A stretch of 64,000 nt of DNA from Anoxybacillus tepidamans PS2 (GTDB lineage Bacteria > Bacillota > Bacilli > Bacillales > Anoxybacillaceae): assembly GCF_000620165.1 (NCBI RefSeq), contig NZ_JHVN01000012.1:1-64000 (forward strand). Reading direction: 5' to 3'. A model generated the notes under the pieces. It worked only from the letters and a program-made list of their open reading frames with translations. It was not told the DNA's origin and ran no database searches. Shown here one piece after another: positions 51,926-60,935 of the stretch (position 1 is the first letter of the stretch; every line of letters begins with the position of its first letter). The position numbers were made by a program, and so were the translations under genes.

Positions 51926-54109
51926 TTGCTGACGGTTCACCGAACGTTCGAAGCGTATATAGATACGATGACAATAATTACGATATTAATGCCGAAATCA
52001 TATTGCCCTGAAATCATCCAATCGTTTATTATTCAGAAGCCAAACGGAGAGCGGTGCGGCCTAAAAATAAACAAAAACGAAGACTTAGGTGCAAACATTA
52101 AATATGAGTGTTCTGTCGACTTTCCCATCGATATTGGAAAAGAGTATTTAATTTATGAAGAACGCGGGGCATTTACGGATTTGCAAATTGGTGCGGTCAT
52201 TCGCACTCCTGAATTTGACGAGCAATTTTATTATAGCGGCAATGATCTTGGCATCACATATACACCGCATGCAACGACGTTTAAGCTCTGGGCGCCGACG
52301 GCAACGGAAGTAAAAATAAAGCTGCGTGACGCAGAGAAAGAAAAAGAAGAGCAGATTCCGCTTCAACGCATTGAAAACGGAGTGTGGATGGTCACAATTC
52401 CAGGTAACCTTGAAGGGATATATTATACGTATTTAGTATGTATAAATTTAGTGTGGCGCGAGGCGGTTGATCCGTATGCAGTCGCCGTTTCTGCTAATGG
52501 AGAGTATGGCGTGGTAGTGAATTTAGCGAAAACGCGTTTGCCGAAACCGGCGTTACCCCCGCTCTTGTCACCGACGGATGCCATTATTTACGAAATGCAC
52601 ATTCGCGATTTTACGATTCATCCACACAGCGGTGTTTCCTATAAAGGAATGTATTTAGGTTTAACGGAGCTTGGAACATTTGGACTGAACCGAACGGCTA
52701 CCGGTCTTTCCTATTTGAAAGAGCTGAGGGTTACCCATGTGGAACTTCTGCCATTTAATGATTTTGCTGGAGTGGACGAACGGAATCCGGCAAAAGAATA
52801 CAATTGGGGATATAACCCTCTTCATTACAACGCTCCAGAAGGGAGTTATGCAACAAATCCATTTGATCCATATGCCCGCATTTATGAGTTAAAGAAAGCA
52901 ATTCGCGCATTGCAGACGAACGGGATTCGCGTCATTATGGATGCCGTTTATAATCATGTATACATTCGCGAACAATCCTCGTTTGAAAAAATTGTTCCTG
53001 GCTATTATTTTCGCCATGATGCGCACGGCATGCCGTCAAACGGAACTGGTGTCGGGAACGATCTTGCGTCTGAGCGAAAAATGGCGAGGAAATTTATTGT
53101 CGATTCCGTACGTTTTTGGATGGAGGAATATGGAGTTGATGGCTTCCGCTTTGATTTGATGGGCATTTTAGATATAGAAACAATGAAAGAAGTAGAAGCG
53201 GCTACCCGCGCTATCGATCCATCTGTCATTTTGTTGGGAGAAGGATGGGATTTACCGACTCCTTTGCCAGCAGATCGGAAAGCAACGATGCAAAATGCCG
53301 ATCAGCTTCCGGGCATCGCTTACTTTAACGATCGGTTTCGCGACCATGTGAAGGGAAGTACGTTTGATTTATATGAACGCGGGTTCGCCCTTGGAAACGA
53401 AGCTCACCGCGAACAAACGAAACAAGCCATTAGAGGGAGCATAGGAAAGGACAAAGGACAGGGGCTTTTTCTACACCCAACGCAAACAATCAATTACGTG
53501 GAGTCACACGATAATCATACGCTTTGGGATAAAATGAGCGTTGCAAATCAGGGGGAAAGCGAGGCTGTTCGAAGAAAACGGCAAAAATTAGCGACTGCCA
53601 TTGTTTTGCTGTCACAAGGAGTTCCGTTTTTGCATAGCGGCCAGGAATTTTACCGAACGAAACAAGGAATAGGAAATAGCTATAACGCTCCAGATGTTAT
53701 CAATCAACTTGATTGGAGCCGAAAAAGTCAATATGAGGAAGATGTCCGATATGTGCAGGGGCTCATTCGATTGCGCAAATCTCATCGTGCGTTTCGGCTG
53801 GCGACGGCTGAGGAAATTGTGAAACATCTCGTATTCATTGAACCGTCACTTCCAACTGTGATTGCTTATCATCTGCGCAACGTCCAATCATATGGAGCAT
53901 GGAGCGATATATTCGTTATTCATCATAATCAAGAAAAAGAGGAGCTTATTTCACTTCCAGATGGAGAAGCGTGGTATGTTCTATGCGACGAGAGACGTTG
54001 TGGAACCGTACCGTTATATTCCGTAAAAAAGGAAGTGTATGTCCGGGGGATCAGCACAGTTGTTCTCGTGAAAATGACTTACTTGACGAAAAAAGCAAAT
54101 CACATATAA
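51926..54109 (+). CDS. amyX: Type I pullulanase AmyX
   Basis: 727-aa GH13 debranching enzyme cleaving alpha-1,6 links in pullulan and glycogen. It has no signal peptide, so it is intracellular. An N-terminal CBM48-type domain (TPHATTFKLWAPTATEV) precedes the catalytic domain. Type I signature is YNWGYNP; GH13 regions are DAVYNHV, GFRFDLMG (nucleophile Asp), GEGWD (acid Glu) and VESHDNH. Start TTG 51926 follows ATAGGAGGTG. A terminator follows. Confidence 0.94.
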   Translation: MLTVHRTFEAYIDTMTIITILMPKSYCPEIIQSFIIQKPNGERCGLKINKNEDLGANIKYECSVDFPIDIGKEYLIYEERGAFTDLQIGAVIRTPEFDEQFYYSGNDLGITYTPHATTFKLWAPTATEVKIKLRDAEKEKEEQIPLQRIENGVWMVTIPGNLEGIYYTYLVCINLVWREAVDPYAVAVSANGEYGVVVNLAKTRLPKPALPPLLSPTDAIIYEMHIRDFTIHPHSGVSYKGMYLGLTELGTFGLNRTATGLSYLKELRVTHVELLPFNDFAGVDERNPAKEYNWGYNPLHYNAPEGSYATNPFDPYARIYELKKAIRALQTNGIRVIMDAVYNHVYIREQSSFEKIVPGYYFRHDAHGMPSNGTGVGNDLASERKMARKFIVDSVRFWMEEYGVDGFRFDLMGILDIETMKEVEAATRAIDPSVILLGEGWDLPTPLPADRKATMQNADQLPGIAYFNDRFRDHVKGSTFDLYERGFALGNEAHREQTKQAIRGSIGKDKGQGLFLHPTQTINYVESHDNHTLWDKMSVANQGESEAVRRKRQKLATAIVLLSQGVPFLHSGQEFYRTKQGIGNSYNAPDVINQLDWSRKSQYEEDVRYVQGLIRLRKSHRAFRLATAEEIVKHLVFIEPSLPTVIAYHLRNVQSYGAWSDIFVIHHNQEKEELISLPDGEAWYVLCDERRCGTVPLYSVKKEVYVRGISTVVLVKMTYLTKKANHI

Positions 54110-54118
54110 AATCTATTA

Positions 54119-54157
54119 AGACAGCTATTGTCTGAGTGGTGCTGTCTCTTATTTTTT
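54119..54157 (+). terminator. amyX terminator
   Basis: AGACAGC...GCTGTCT stem then CTTATTTTTT. Confidence 0.7.
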
Positions 54158-54178
54158 ATGAGTTGAAGGTGAACTTGC

Positions 54179-54955
54179 TTGGAACAGTTACTGGGAAAGG
54201 AGTGGGATATCACTCCTGCTGGTGGAACTACTGGAGATGCATATGTTGCTGAATATGAGGGACGAAAATTATTTTTAAAGCGCAACTCTTCCCCATTTCT
54301 TGCGGTATTGTCTGCGGAAGGGATCGTTCCGAAGCTCGTCTGGACAAAGCGGATGGAAAATGGGGACGTGATCACGGCTCAACAATGGCTGGACGGAAGA
54401 GAGTTAAAGCCTCATGATATGGGAAGTGAACAAGTAGCGAGTTTGCTTAAGAAAATTCATCGCTCGCAAGATTTGGTGGAAATGTTAAAGCGGTTAGGTA
54501 AAAAGCCTTTGTTGCCGCATGCGATGGTTGATAAGCTGCGCTTAATGTTAAACGAATGGAGTGGCGAGCCCCTGATAAAGGAAGCCTTTGTTTGGCTCGA
54601 GCGGCAGTTGCCTTTGCTTCGATGTGACGAGTTCGCTGTTTGTCATTGCGATATGAACCATAATAACTGGTTGCTTGCCGAGGATGGCCAACTGTATTTA
54701 ATTGATTGGGACGGGGCGCTCATCGCTGACCCCGCCATTGATATTGGGATGCTTCTGTACTCTTATATTCCGAAAGACAAATGGGAAGAGTGGCTTCGCT
54801 TTTATGGGCTTGAATTAACCGATGATTTACGTACGCGAATGAAATGGTACGTTGTGATACAAACGTTATATACGATTATGTGGCAAAAAGAAAAGAAAGC
54901 AGAAAAACAAATGCAGCAATCGCTGCATTTCCTCGAAAAAGTGTTATCTTCTTAG
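54179..54955 (+). CDS. ytmP: Phosphotransferase-family protein YtmP
   Basis: 258-aa kinase-fold protein of the choline kinase/aminoglycoside phosphotransferase family. Catalytic loop VCHCDMNHNNWLL (Brenner-type HxDxxxxN) and metal motif LIDWDGA are intact; nucleotide loop PAGGTTGDAYVAEY. Start TTG 54179 follows GAAGGTGAAC. Substrate unknown. Its stop overlaps by 4 bp the stop of the convergent ytzH. Confidence 0.88.
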   Translation: MEQLLGKEWDITPAGGTTGDAYVAEYEGRKLFLKRNSSPFLAVLSAEGIVPKLVWTKRMENGDVITAQQWLDGRELKPHDMGSEQVASLLKKIHRSQDLVEMLKRLGKKPLLPHAMVDKLRLMLNEWSGEPLIKEAFVWLERQLPLLRCDEFAVCHCDMNHNNWLLAEDGQLYLIDWDGALIADPAIDIGMLLYSYIPKDKWEEWLRFYGLELTDDLRTRMKWYVVIQTLYTIMWQKEKKAEKQMQQSLHFLEKVLSS

Positions 54956-55221
54956 GTTAGTTGATCGATCCATTCCGATAATTGCTGCTGATGTGAAGAA
55001 ATGTGGGAATCCAAGTTTGGGCTGTACTTTCCAGCTTGTCCATAGTCATAAATAGAGGGAAGGACGTTTTTTACATGCATCCCAACTTGCTCATTGCCCA
55101 TCAATGATTTTACGAGCCGTTCAATTTGCTCGCACTCCGAGACCGTACCGCAGCAATCGGTTTGATGATTTGATAAAATATCTTTCAAAACAGTCATTTG
55201 ATGCTGATGATTTAAAGGCAT
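54952..55221 (-). CDS. ytzH: YtzH-like protein
   Basis: 89-aa soluble protein, MPLNHQHQMTVLKDILSNHQTDCCGTVSECEQIERLVKSLM..., matching the Bacillus YtzH family by its CCGTVSECEQIERL block. Start ATG 55221 follows AAGGATGA. Function unknown. Convergent with ytmP and divergent from trmB, the same setting as in B. subtilis. Confidence 0.82.
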   Translation of the reverse strand: MPLNHQHQMTVLKDILSNHQTDCCGTVSECEQIERLVKSLMGNEQVGMHVKNVLPSIYDYGQAGKYSPNLDSHISSHQQQLSEWIDQLT

Positions 55222-55381
55222 ACGCAATCATCCTTTTTTTCTTACTATACGCGAAACACATTTGTTTTATACGATGTTAGAACAGTCGTTCAAGCGGCTG
55301 TTTTTCTTTTTTATATTGCATACTGGATAGGATTCGTGATATCGTTGACAACGATGACAAAGAAATAGAGGTGTTATTGGT

Positions 55382-56032
55382 ATGCGCTTGCGTAACAAAC
55401 CTTGGGCAAAAGATAAAATTGCTGCTTATCCGCAATATGTCGTTCCAAATCCAGAGCAACATAAAGGAAAATGGAGCGAATTGTTTGGAAACAATAATCC
55501 AATTCATATTGAGATTGGAACGGGAAAAGGACAGTTTATTACAGGGATGGCAAAAGCGAATCCTCATATTAATTACATCGGAATTGAGCTTTATGAAAGC
55601 GTCATTGTGTCTGCTTTAGATAAATTAATTGAAAACGATTTGCCAAATTTAAGGCTGCTCAATGTCAATGCGAAAGACTTAACCGGCTTTTTTGCAGGTG
55701 GGGAAGTAGAGCGCATCTATTTGAATTTTTCGGACCCATGGCCGAAAAAGCGTCACGAAAAACGGCGTCTCACATACCGTTCATTTCTGGAATTGTATGA
55801 GCAAATATTAGTTGATGAAGGAGAAATTCATTTTAAGACGGACAACCAAGGCTTATTTGAATATTCGCTTGTTAGCTTCTCACAATACGGTTTGCTGTTA
55901 ACGTATGTAAGTTTAGATCTTCATCAAAGTGATTTTGTCGGCAATATTATGACTGAGTATGAAGAAAAATTTGCGGCAAAAGGAAATCGAATTTACCGAT
56001 GCGAAGTGAAATATCGAGCGAAAAATCGATAA
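55382..56032 (+). CDS. trmB: tRNA (guanine-N7-)-methyltransferase TrmB
   Basis: 216-aa enzyme making m7G46 in tRNA. N-terminal [15 protein letters not shown] motif [20 protein letters not shown], and the catalytic block [19 protein letters not shown] are all present; TDN near the C-terminal third binds SAM/tRNA. Start ATG 55382 follows AGAGGTG. A terminator follows. Confidence 0.96.
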   Translation: MRLRNKPWAKDKIAAYPQYVVPNPEQHKGKWSELFGNNNPIHIEIGTGKGQFITGMAKANPHINYIGIELYESVIVSALDKLIENDLPNLRLLNVNAKDLTGFFAGGEVERIYLNFSDPWPKKRHEKRRLTYRSFLELYEQILVDEGEIHFKTDNQGLFEYSLVSFSQYGLLLTYVSLDLHQSDFVGNIMTEYEEKFAAKGNRIYRCEVKYRAKNR

Positions 56033-56069
56033 GGCTGCCTGCACAGTAGCAAGGCGGCCTTTATTTTTT
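56031..56069 (+). terminator. trmB terminator
   Basis: AAGGCTGCC/GGCGGCCTT stem (one G-T) followed by TATTTTTT. Confidence 0.75.
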
Positions 56070-56120
56070 GTTTTCGAAATATTTATATAAATGGTACACT
56101 ACTATATGAGGTGATGGGAA

Positions 56121-56963
56121 ATGGAGCAACTGAAAGTAGGAGATGTGCAGATTACATGGTTAAACGGAGGGGTCACGCATTTAGACGGGGGAGCGATGTT
56201 TGGCGTTGTGCCGAAGCCGCTCTGGTCGAAAAAATATCCGTGCAATGACAACAATCAAATTGAATTGCGTACAGACCCGCTCTTGCTCCAAGTAGACGGC
56301 AAGAACCTGCTGATTGACTCGGGAATTGGAAACGGGAAGCTGTCCGATAAACAAAAGCGCAACTTTGGTGTGACAGAAGAGTCAAGCGTAGAGCAGTCGT
56401 TGCAAAAGTTAGGTTTAACTGTGCATGATATTGATTTTGTTTTAATGACGCATATGCATTTTGATCATGCTTGCGGTTTAACAAAGTGGGAAGAGGAAAG
56501 GCTCGTGTCCGTGTTCCCGAATGCGCAAATTTTCGTATCGCAGGTGGAATGGGATGAAATGAGGCAGCCGAATATTCGCTCGCGTAATACATATTGGAAA
56601 GAAAACTGGGAAGCCATCGCGGAACAAGTGGTGACTTTTGAAGAAAAAATCGAGGTCATTTCCGGTATTCAAATGGTTCATACGGGCGGCCATAGCGATG
56701 GGCATTCTGTCATTCTGATTGAGTCAAAAGGGGAAATGCTTGTCCATATGGGCGATTTAATGCCGACGCATGCCCATCAAAATGTGTTATGGGTGCTTGC
56801 ATTCGATGATTACCCGATGACATCGATTTTTCAAAAGCAAAAATGGATTCCATATGCAGTTGAAAAGTGCGCGTGGCTTAGCTTTTATCACGACGCTTAT
56901 TACCGGGCGCTTAAATGGGACGCAAACGGGGAAATGATTGCGAGCATCATGCGGGAACGCTAA
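56121..56963 (+). CDS. ytnP: MBL-fold lactonase-like hydrolase YtnP
   Basis: 280-aa metallo-beta-lactamase-fold protein. Zinc motif [10 protein letters not shown] gives H111, H113, D115 and H116; further ligands are in [11 protein letters not shown] and [11 protein letters not shown]. It is close to AHL-lactonase relatives. B. subtilis YtnP quenches signalling molecules of competitors. No signal peptide. The start ATG 56121 follows GAGGTGATGG. A strong terminator follows. Confidence 0.9.
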   Translation: MEQLKVGDVQITWLNGGVTHLDGGAMFGVVPKPLWSKKYPCNDNNQIELRTDPLLLQVDGKNLLIDSGIGNGKLSDKQKRNFGVTEESSVEQSLQKLGLTVHDIDFVLMTHMHFDHACGLTKWEEERLVSVFPNAQIFVSQVEWDEMRQPNIRSRNTYWKENWEAIAEQVVTFEEKIEVISGIQMVHTGGHSDGHSVILIESKGEMLVHMGDLMPTHAHQNVLWVLAFDDYPMTSIFQKQKWIPYAVEKCAWLSFYHDAYYRALKWDANGEMIASIMRER

Positions 56964-56967
56964 CGGG

Positions 56968-57003
56968 AAAAGGGCTCTCTCGATAAAGAGAGGCCTTTCT
57001 TTT
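56968..57003. terminator. Terminator between ytnP and the convergent PepSY gene
   Basis: AAGGGCTCTCT-CGATAA-AGAGAGGCCTT with TCTTTT on the plus side and AAAAG complement on the other; serves ytnP. Confidence 0.75.
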
Positions 57004-57299
57004 CAAAGTTTCTTTGTTTCAATGATCGTTCCAGTATGTGCGTCCATAACGAATTCATACTGCTCCTCACCGCGGCAAATACCGCCTTTATATACTTTGT
57101 AGGCGATATTGTTTTTTTCATACGGTTCTGGATTTGTTTGAATCCATGAACCGCTGATTGGGGCCAAACGTTGAAAAGCGTCTTTCGCCAATGAGAGCGC
57201 TTTTTCTGATGAGATGATTTTGTTGTTGCGCGTTGATTGAATGGCATAGGCAACAGCAAATCCGACGAAAGCGCCCGCGATAAATTTTCTCCAGCTCAT
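57003..57299 (-). CDS. Small membrane-anchored PepSY-domain protein
   Basis: 98-aa protein with an uncleaved N-terminal membrane segment (about 4-20) and one PepSY domain, ISSEKALSLAKDAFQRL...YEFVMDAHTGTIIETKKL. PepSY domains often inhibit or chaperone peptidases; the partner is unknown. Start ATG 57299 follows TTGGAGGG. Overlapping minus-strand frame 56960-57259 is a shadow. Divergent from ytoP. Confidence 0.78.
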   Translation of the reverse strand: MSWRKFIAGAFVGFAVAYAIQSTRNNKIISSEKALSLAKDAFQRLAPISGSWIQTNPEPYEKNNIAYKVYKGGICRGEEQYEFVMDAHTGTIIETKKL

Positions 57300-57429
57300 G
57301 TTTTTCCCTCCAATATAGTCATCTGTTATTTAGTATATCTAATTTTTCGAAACAATGTGGGAAAAGTGGAAAGTATCTCATTCGTTCGCTAAAATAAAAA
57401 GGGAGACAAGAAAAAGGGGTTAAGAATCA

Positions 57430-58503
57430 ATGAACGTAGAAACGCTTCAGCTTTTTAAAACATTGACGGAATTGCCAGGGGCTCCCGGCAATGAACATGA
57501 GGTTCGCCGATTTATGCGAAAAGAGCTGCAAAAATACGCGGATGAAGTGGTACAAGACCGCCTCGGCGGCATTTTTGGAGTGAAGCACGGCAATGAAAAC
57601 GGTCCCGTTGTCATGGTGGCAGGTCATATGGATGAGGTCGGCTTCATGGTCACTTCTATTACGAATAACGGAATGATTCGCTTTCAGCCGCTTGGCGGAT
57701 GGTGGAATCAGGTGATGCTTGCACAGCGCGTCCAAATTATCACGGATCATGGTCCTGTCATCGGTGTCATCGGGTCGGTTCCGCCACACTTGCTCGGAGA
57801 AGAACAGCGAAACAAGCCGATGGAGATCAAAAATATGCTAATTGATGTAGGAGCGGATGATCGGGAAGATGCCAAACGGATGGGAATCCGGCCCGGTCAA
57901 CAAATTGTGCCGATTTGTCCATTTACGCCAATGGAAAACCCGAAAAAAATTTTGGCGAAGGCATGGGACAATCGCTATGGTTGCGGGCTGGCGATTGAAT
58001 TGTTAAAGGAATTGAAAGATGAAAAACTGCCGAATACATTGTATTCCGGAGCGACTGTTCAAGAGGAAGTCGGCTTGCGCGGCGCACAAACGGCGGCGTA
58101 TATGATTAAGCCAGACATCTTTTTCGCCTTGGACGCAAGCCCAGCGAACGACATGACGGGAGACAAGAAAGAGTTCGGACATCTTGGAAAAGGGGCGCTC
58201 GTCCGCATTTACGACCGTTCGATGGTGACCCATCGCGGCATGCGCGAGTTTGTATTAGACACGGCGGAAACACATCGAATTCCTTATCAGTTTTTTATTT
58301 CTCCTGGCGGCACGGATGCAGGGCGCGTACATATCGCGAATAACGGTATCCCTTCCGCTGTAATTGGCATTTGTTCAAGGTATATTCATTCTCACGCTTC
58401 GATTATTCACGTTGACGATTACGCGGCTGCCAAGCAATTGCTGATCGAACTTGTAAAAAAATGCGACAAAGGGACGGTTGCGGCTATTCATCAAAATAGT
58501 TGA
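57430..58503 (+). CDS. ytoP: M42-family aminopeptidase YtoP
   Basis: 357-aa co-catalytic metallopeptidase (glutamyl aminopeptidase/endoglucanase-M family). Metal and catalytic residues: [18 protein letters not shown], catalytic Glu pair in [16 protein letters not shown], and the last His in RYIHSHASI. Cytoplasmic, probably dodecameric like relatives. Start ATG 57430 follows AAAAAGGGG. First gene of the ytoP-DUF84-ytpP-ytpQ-ytpR cluster. Confidence 0.93.
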   Translation: MNVETLQLFKTLTELPGAPGNEHEVRRFMRKELQKYADEVVQDRLGGIFGVKHGNENGPVVMVAGHMDEVGFMVTSITNNGMIRFQPLGGWWNQVMLAQRVQIITDHGPVIGVIGSVPPHLLGEEQRNKPMEIKNMLIDVGADDREDAKRMGIRPGQQIVPICPFTPMENPKKILAKAWDNRYGCGLAIELLKELKDEKLPNTLYSGATVQEEVGLRGAQTAAYMIKPDIFFALDASPANDMTGDKKEFGHLGKGALVRIYDRSMVTHRGMREFVLDTAETHRIPYQFFISPGGTDAGRVHIANNGIPSAVIGICSRYIHSHASIIHVDDYAAAKQLLIELVKKCDKGTVAAIHQNS

Positions 58504-58508
58504 TGAAA

Positions 58509-58540
58509 GGGGAGTCTTATGAGACTTCTCTTTTTTCCGT
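58509..58540 (+). terminator. Hairpin after ytoP, possible attenuating terminator
   Basis: GGGGAGTCT-TATG-AGACTTCTC followed by TTTTTTCC, 5 bp after the ytoP stop. It lies inside an apparently continuous gene cluster, so readthrough is probably partial. Confidence 0.6.
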
Positions 58541-58556
58541 GAAAGGATGGGACAGC

Positions 58557-59096
58557 GTGATTAAAATTGCAGTCGGCACGATGAACCGCGCGAAAATCGC
58601 TGCTGTTGAGGCCGTTTTTTCTGATGAACGCTTTATGGTTGTTGCAACGGAAGCGGATTCGAACGTATCTTCCCAACCATTCTCCGACGAAGAGACGAGG
58701 GAAGGGGCGATCAATCGCGCGAAGCATGCGCTTATGAAAGAGAATGCAGATATTGGTATTGGACTTGAAGGCGGCGTCGTGCAAGCGATGGACGGGCTGT
58801 GGGTATGCAATTGGGGGGCGCTTGTGGACCGAAACGGCCTTGTCGTATCGGCAGGTGGCGCCCGTATCCCATTGCCAACGGAAGTCGCCGAAGGGGTGCT
58901 TGGCGGACAAGAGCTCGGCGATGTAATGGACGCGTATACTGGGACGCGCAACATTCGCCAAAAAGAAGGAGCGATCGGTGTCTTTACGAACGGATACGTT
59001 AACCGGACCGATATGTTTGCTCATATTGTCAAACTGTTAGCAGGACAGTATGAATTTTCATACAAAACGAATGCTTATGAGGAGGGAGATAAATGA
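58557..59096 (+). CDS. DUF84-family inosine/xanthosine triphosphatase-like protein
   Basis: 179-aa protein of the YjjX/DUF84 (NTPase_I-T) family, which hydrolyses non-canonical purine NTPs. IAVGTMNRAKIAAVEAVF is the nucleotide-binding start, followed by FSDEETREGAINRA, GIGLEGGV and KEGAIGVFTNG. The start is GTG 58557 after AAAGGATGGGAC; the frame upstream to 58500 contains the terminator hairpin. Overlaps ytpP by 4 bp (ATGA). Confidence 0.87.
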   Translation: MIKIAVGTMNRAKIAAVEAVFSDERFMVVATEADSNVSSQPFSDEETREGAINRAKHALMKENADIGIGLEGGVVQAMDGLWVCNWGALVDRNGLVVSAGGARIPLPTEVAEGVLGGQELGDVMDAYTGTRNIRQKEGAIGVFTNGYVNRTDMFAHIVKLLAGQYEFSYKTNAYEEGDK

Positions 59097-59416
59097 AAAC
59101 GATCGAAACGATAGCGCAGTATGAGGAAGTGAAAAATAGCCAAAAAGCCATTTTCGTTTTTTCGGCTGATTGGTGTCCGGACTGCCGGTTCATTGAGCCG
59201 TTTTTGCCGGAGATTGAACAAATGTTTTCTGATTATGGATTTTACCTTGTCGACCGCGACCAATTATTAGAAGTTTGCCAAGCTGAAAATGTTTTTGGCA
59301 TCCCTAGCTTTATCGCATATGAAAATGGCCGGGAGCTTGGCCGTTTTGTCAGCAAAGATCGCAAAACGAAAGAAGAGATTGAGCAATTTATTCAAGGGTT
59401 GCAGCGAGGAAAGTAA
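59093..59416 (+). CDS. ytpP: Thioredoxin-like protein YtpP
   Basis: 107-aa thioredoxin fold with active site W-C28-P-D-C31 and the cis-Pro loop GIPSF. The Asp in WCPDC differs from the usual WCGPC, as in other YtpP proteins, so redox potential or partner may differ. Start ATG 59093 overlaps the DUF84 stop after GAGGGAG. Cytoplasmic. Followed by ytpQ after 2 bp. Confidence 0.92.
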   Translation: MKTIETIAQYEEVKNSQKAIFVFSADWCPDCRFIEPFLPEIEQMFSDYGFYLVDRDQLLEVCQAENVFGIPSFIAYENGRELGRFVSKDRKTKEEIEQFIQGLQRGK

Positions 59417-59418
59417 AT

Positions 59419-60219
59419 ATGAAAATGGACAGCAAAAAAATGCGGAGGGAAATCGAGAAAAGATTAGCGCGGGACGGCTGGACGTTTCACTTTGATAGTA
59501 AAAAAGACACGCTGCGCATTGAGGATGAGCGGACAAAAAAAGGAGTCACTGTTTCGCTGCCTGGCATTATCGCGAAATGGGAAGAAAAAAAAGATGAAGC
59601 GATTCAAGAGGTTGTTTATTACATCGAGCAGGCGCTGCAAACGATGCACGAAGAACAAACGTTATCTGGCAAAGAAAAGGACATTTATCCCGTTATTCGC
59701 TCCACTTCATTTCCGACAGAAACGAGCGAAGGCATTCCGCTTATTTACGACGAACATACAGCGGAAACGCGGATTTATTATGCACTTGATTTAGGAAATA
59801 CGTATCGCCTTATTGACAAAAAGCTTGTCGAGCAGGAAAATTGGGATGTTCACCGAATCAAGGAAATCGCCCGCTTTAATGTCCGTTCTCTAGAGGTACC
59901 TGTCAAAGAGGATACGGTGGCGGGAAATATCTTTTATTTTGTCAACACGAACGATGGATATGACGCAAGCCGGATATTAAACGAACCGTTTTTAGAGAAG
60001 TTTTCAAAAAATATAAAAGGAACGATGGCACTTGCAGTACCGCATCAAGATGTTCTTGTGATTGCTGATATCCGCAATGAAACAGGCTACGATGTATTGG
60101 CGCAGTTGACGATGAGCTTTTTTGCCAGCGGCCGCGTGCCGATCACAGCTCTGTCGTTTTTGTATGAAGACGGTGAACTCGAACCGATTTTTATATTAGG
60201 CAAGCGTCGAGGCAAATAG
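59419..60219 (+). CDS. ytpQ: YtpQ, DUF1444 family protein
   Basis: 266-aa soluble protein of DUF1444, with [19 protein letters not shown] at the start, [10 protein letters not shown] in the middle and [29 protein letters not shown] at the end. Function unknown. The start ATG 59419 follows GCGAGGAAAG inside the ytpP end. Conserved position between ytpP and ytpR as in B. subtilis. Confidence 0.9.
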   Translation: MKMDSKKMRREIEKRLARDGWTFHFDSKKDTLRIEDERTKKGVTVSLPGIIAKWEEKKDEAIQEVVYYIEQALQTMHEEQTLSGKEKDIYPVIRSTSFPTETSEGIPLIYDEHTAETRIYYALDLGNTYRLIDKKLVEQENWDVHRIKEIARFNVRSLEVPVKEDTVAGNIFYFVNTNDGYDASRILNEPFLEKFSKNIKGTMALAVPHQDVLVIADIRNETGYDVLAQLTMSFFASGRVPITALSFLYEDGELEPIFILGKRRGK

Positions 60220-60241
60220 CAAAATGAAAGGAAGGAAAGCA

Positions 60242-60844
60242 ATGAACGTATTTTATAATCGTGATGGAATCGGCGATGTATTGCTCATTTCTTTAAAACC
60301 AATTAATTCTGAAACTCGCTTGTTCGAGAAAAAGGGAGATATTGTCCGTATTTTTGATGAAACAACAAATGAGACAGCAGGCTATAACATTTTTAATATT
60401 TCTAGTTATTATGCAATCGGCGAGACTGGAACGGTTGAAGTAAATGATGAGTTGGTTGCAGCCATTAATGAATTGTTGGAGAAAAACGGTTTTGAAAAAA
60501 TTACAGCTGATTTTTCACCAAAGTTTGTCGTTGGATATGTTAAGGAAAAGCAAAAACATCCAAATGCCGACAAACTAAGCGTATGCCAGGTGGACGTTGG
60601 AGCGGAAGTGCTGCAAATTGTATGCGGAGCACCGAATGTAGAAGCGGGGCAAAAAGTTGTGGTCGCAAAAATCGGTGCCGTCATGCCGAGCGGTCTTGTC
60701 ATTAAAGAAGCAGAATTGCGCGGAGTTCCTTCATACGGCATGATTTGCTCGGCACGGGAGCTTGAATTGCCAAATGCTCCACAAGAAAAGGGGATTCTTG
60801 TATTATCAGATAGCTATGAAGTTGGCCAACCTTTTACGAAGTAA
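60242..60844 (+). CDS. ytpR: tRNA-binding-domain protein YtpR
   Basis: 200-aa protein. N-terminal DUF4479 (about 1-85) then an EMAP/PheT-type tRNA-binding OB fold (about 92-198) with [33 protein letters not shown] and GMICSAREL. It resembles the N-terminus of PheT. The start is ATG 60242 after AAGGAAGG; an earlier in-frame start at 60224 lies before that site. Followed by a strong terminator. Confidence 0.92.
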   Translation: MNVFYNRDGIGDVLLISLKPINSETRLFEKKGDIVRIFDETTNETAGYNIFNISSYYAIGETGTVEVNDELVAAINELLEKNGFEKITADFSPKFVVGYVKEKQKHPNADKLSVCQVDVGAEVLQIVCGAPNVEAGQKVVVAKIGAVMPSGLVIKEAELRGVPSYGMICSARELELPNAPQEKGILVLSDSYEVGQPFTK

Positions 60845-60857
60845 TTCAATTTGTCCG

Positions 60858-60892
60858 GTCACTAGAAACACTTCTAGTGACTTTTTTTTTAT
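60858..60892 (+). terminator. ytpR intrinsic terminator
   Basis: GTCACTAGAA-ACAC-TTCTAGTGAC perfect stem followed by nine T's. Confidence 0.92.
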
Positions 60893-60935
60893 AATTGGTA
60901 AAATAGAGAGTTGAAAAGAGAATAGAAAGAGTGAA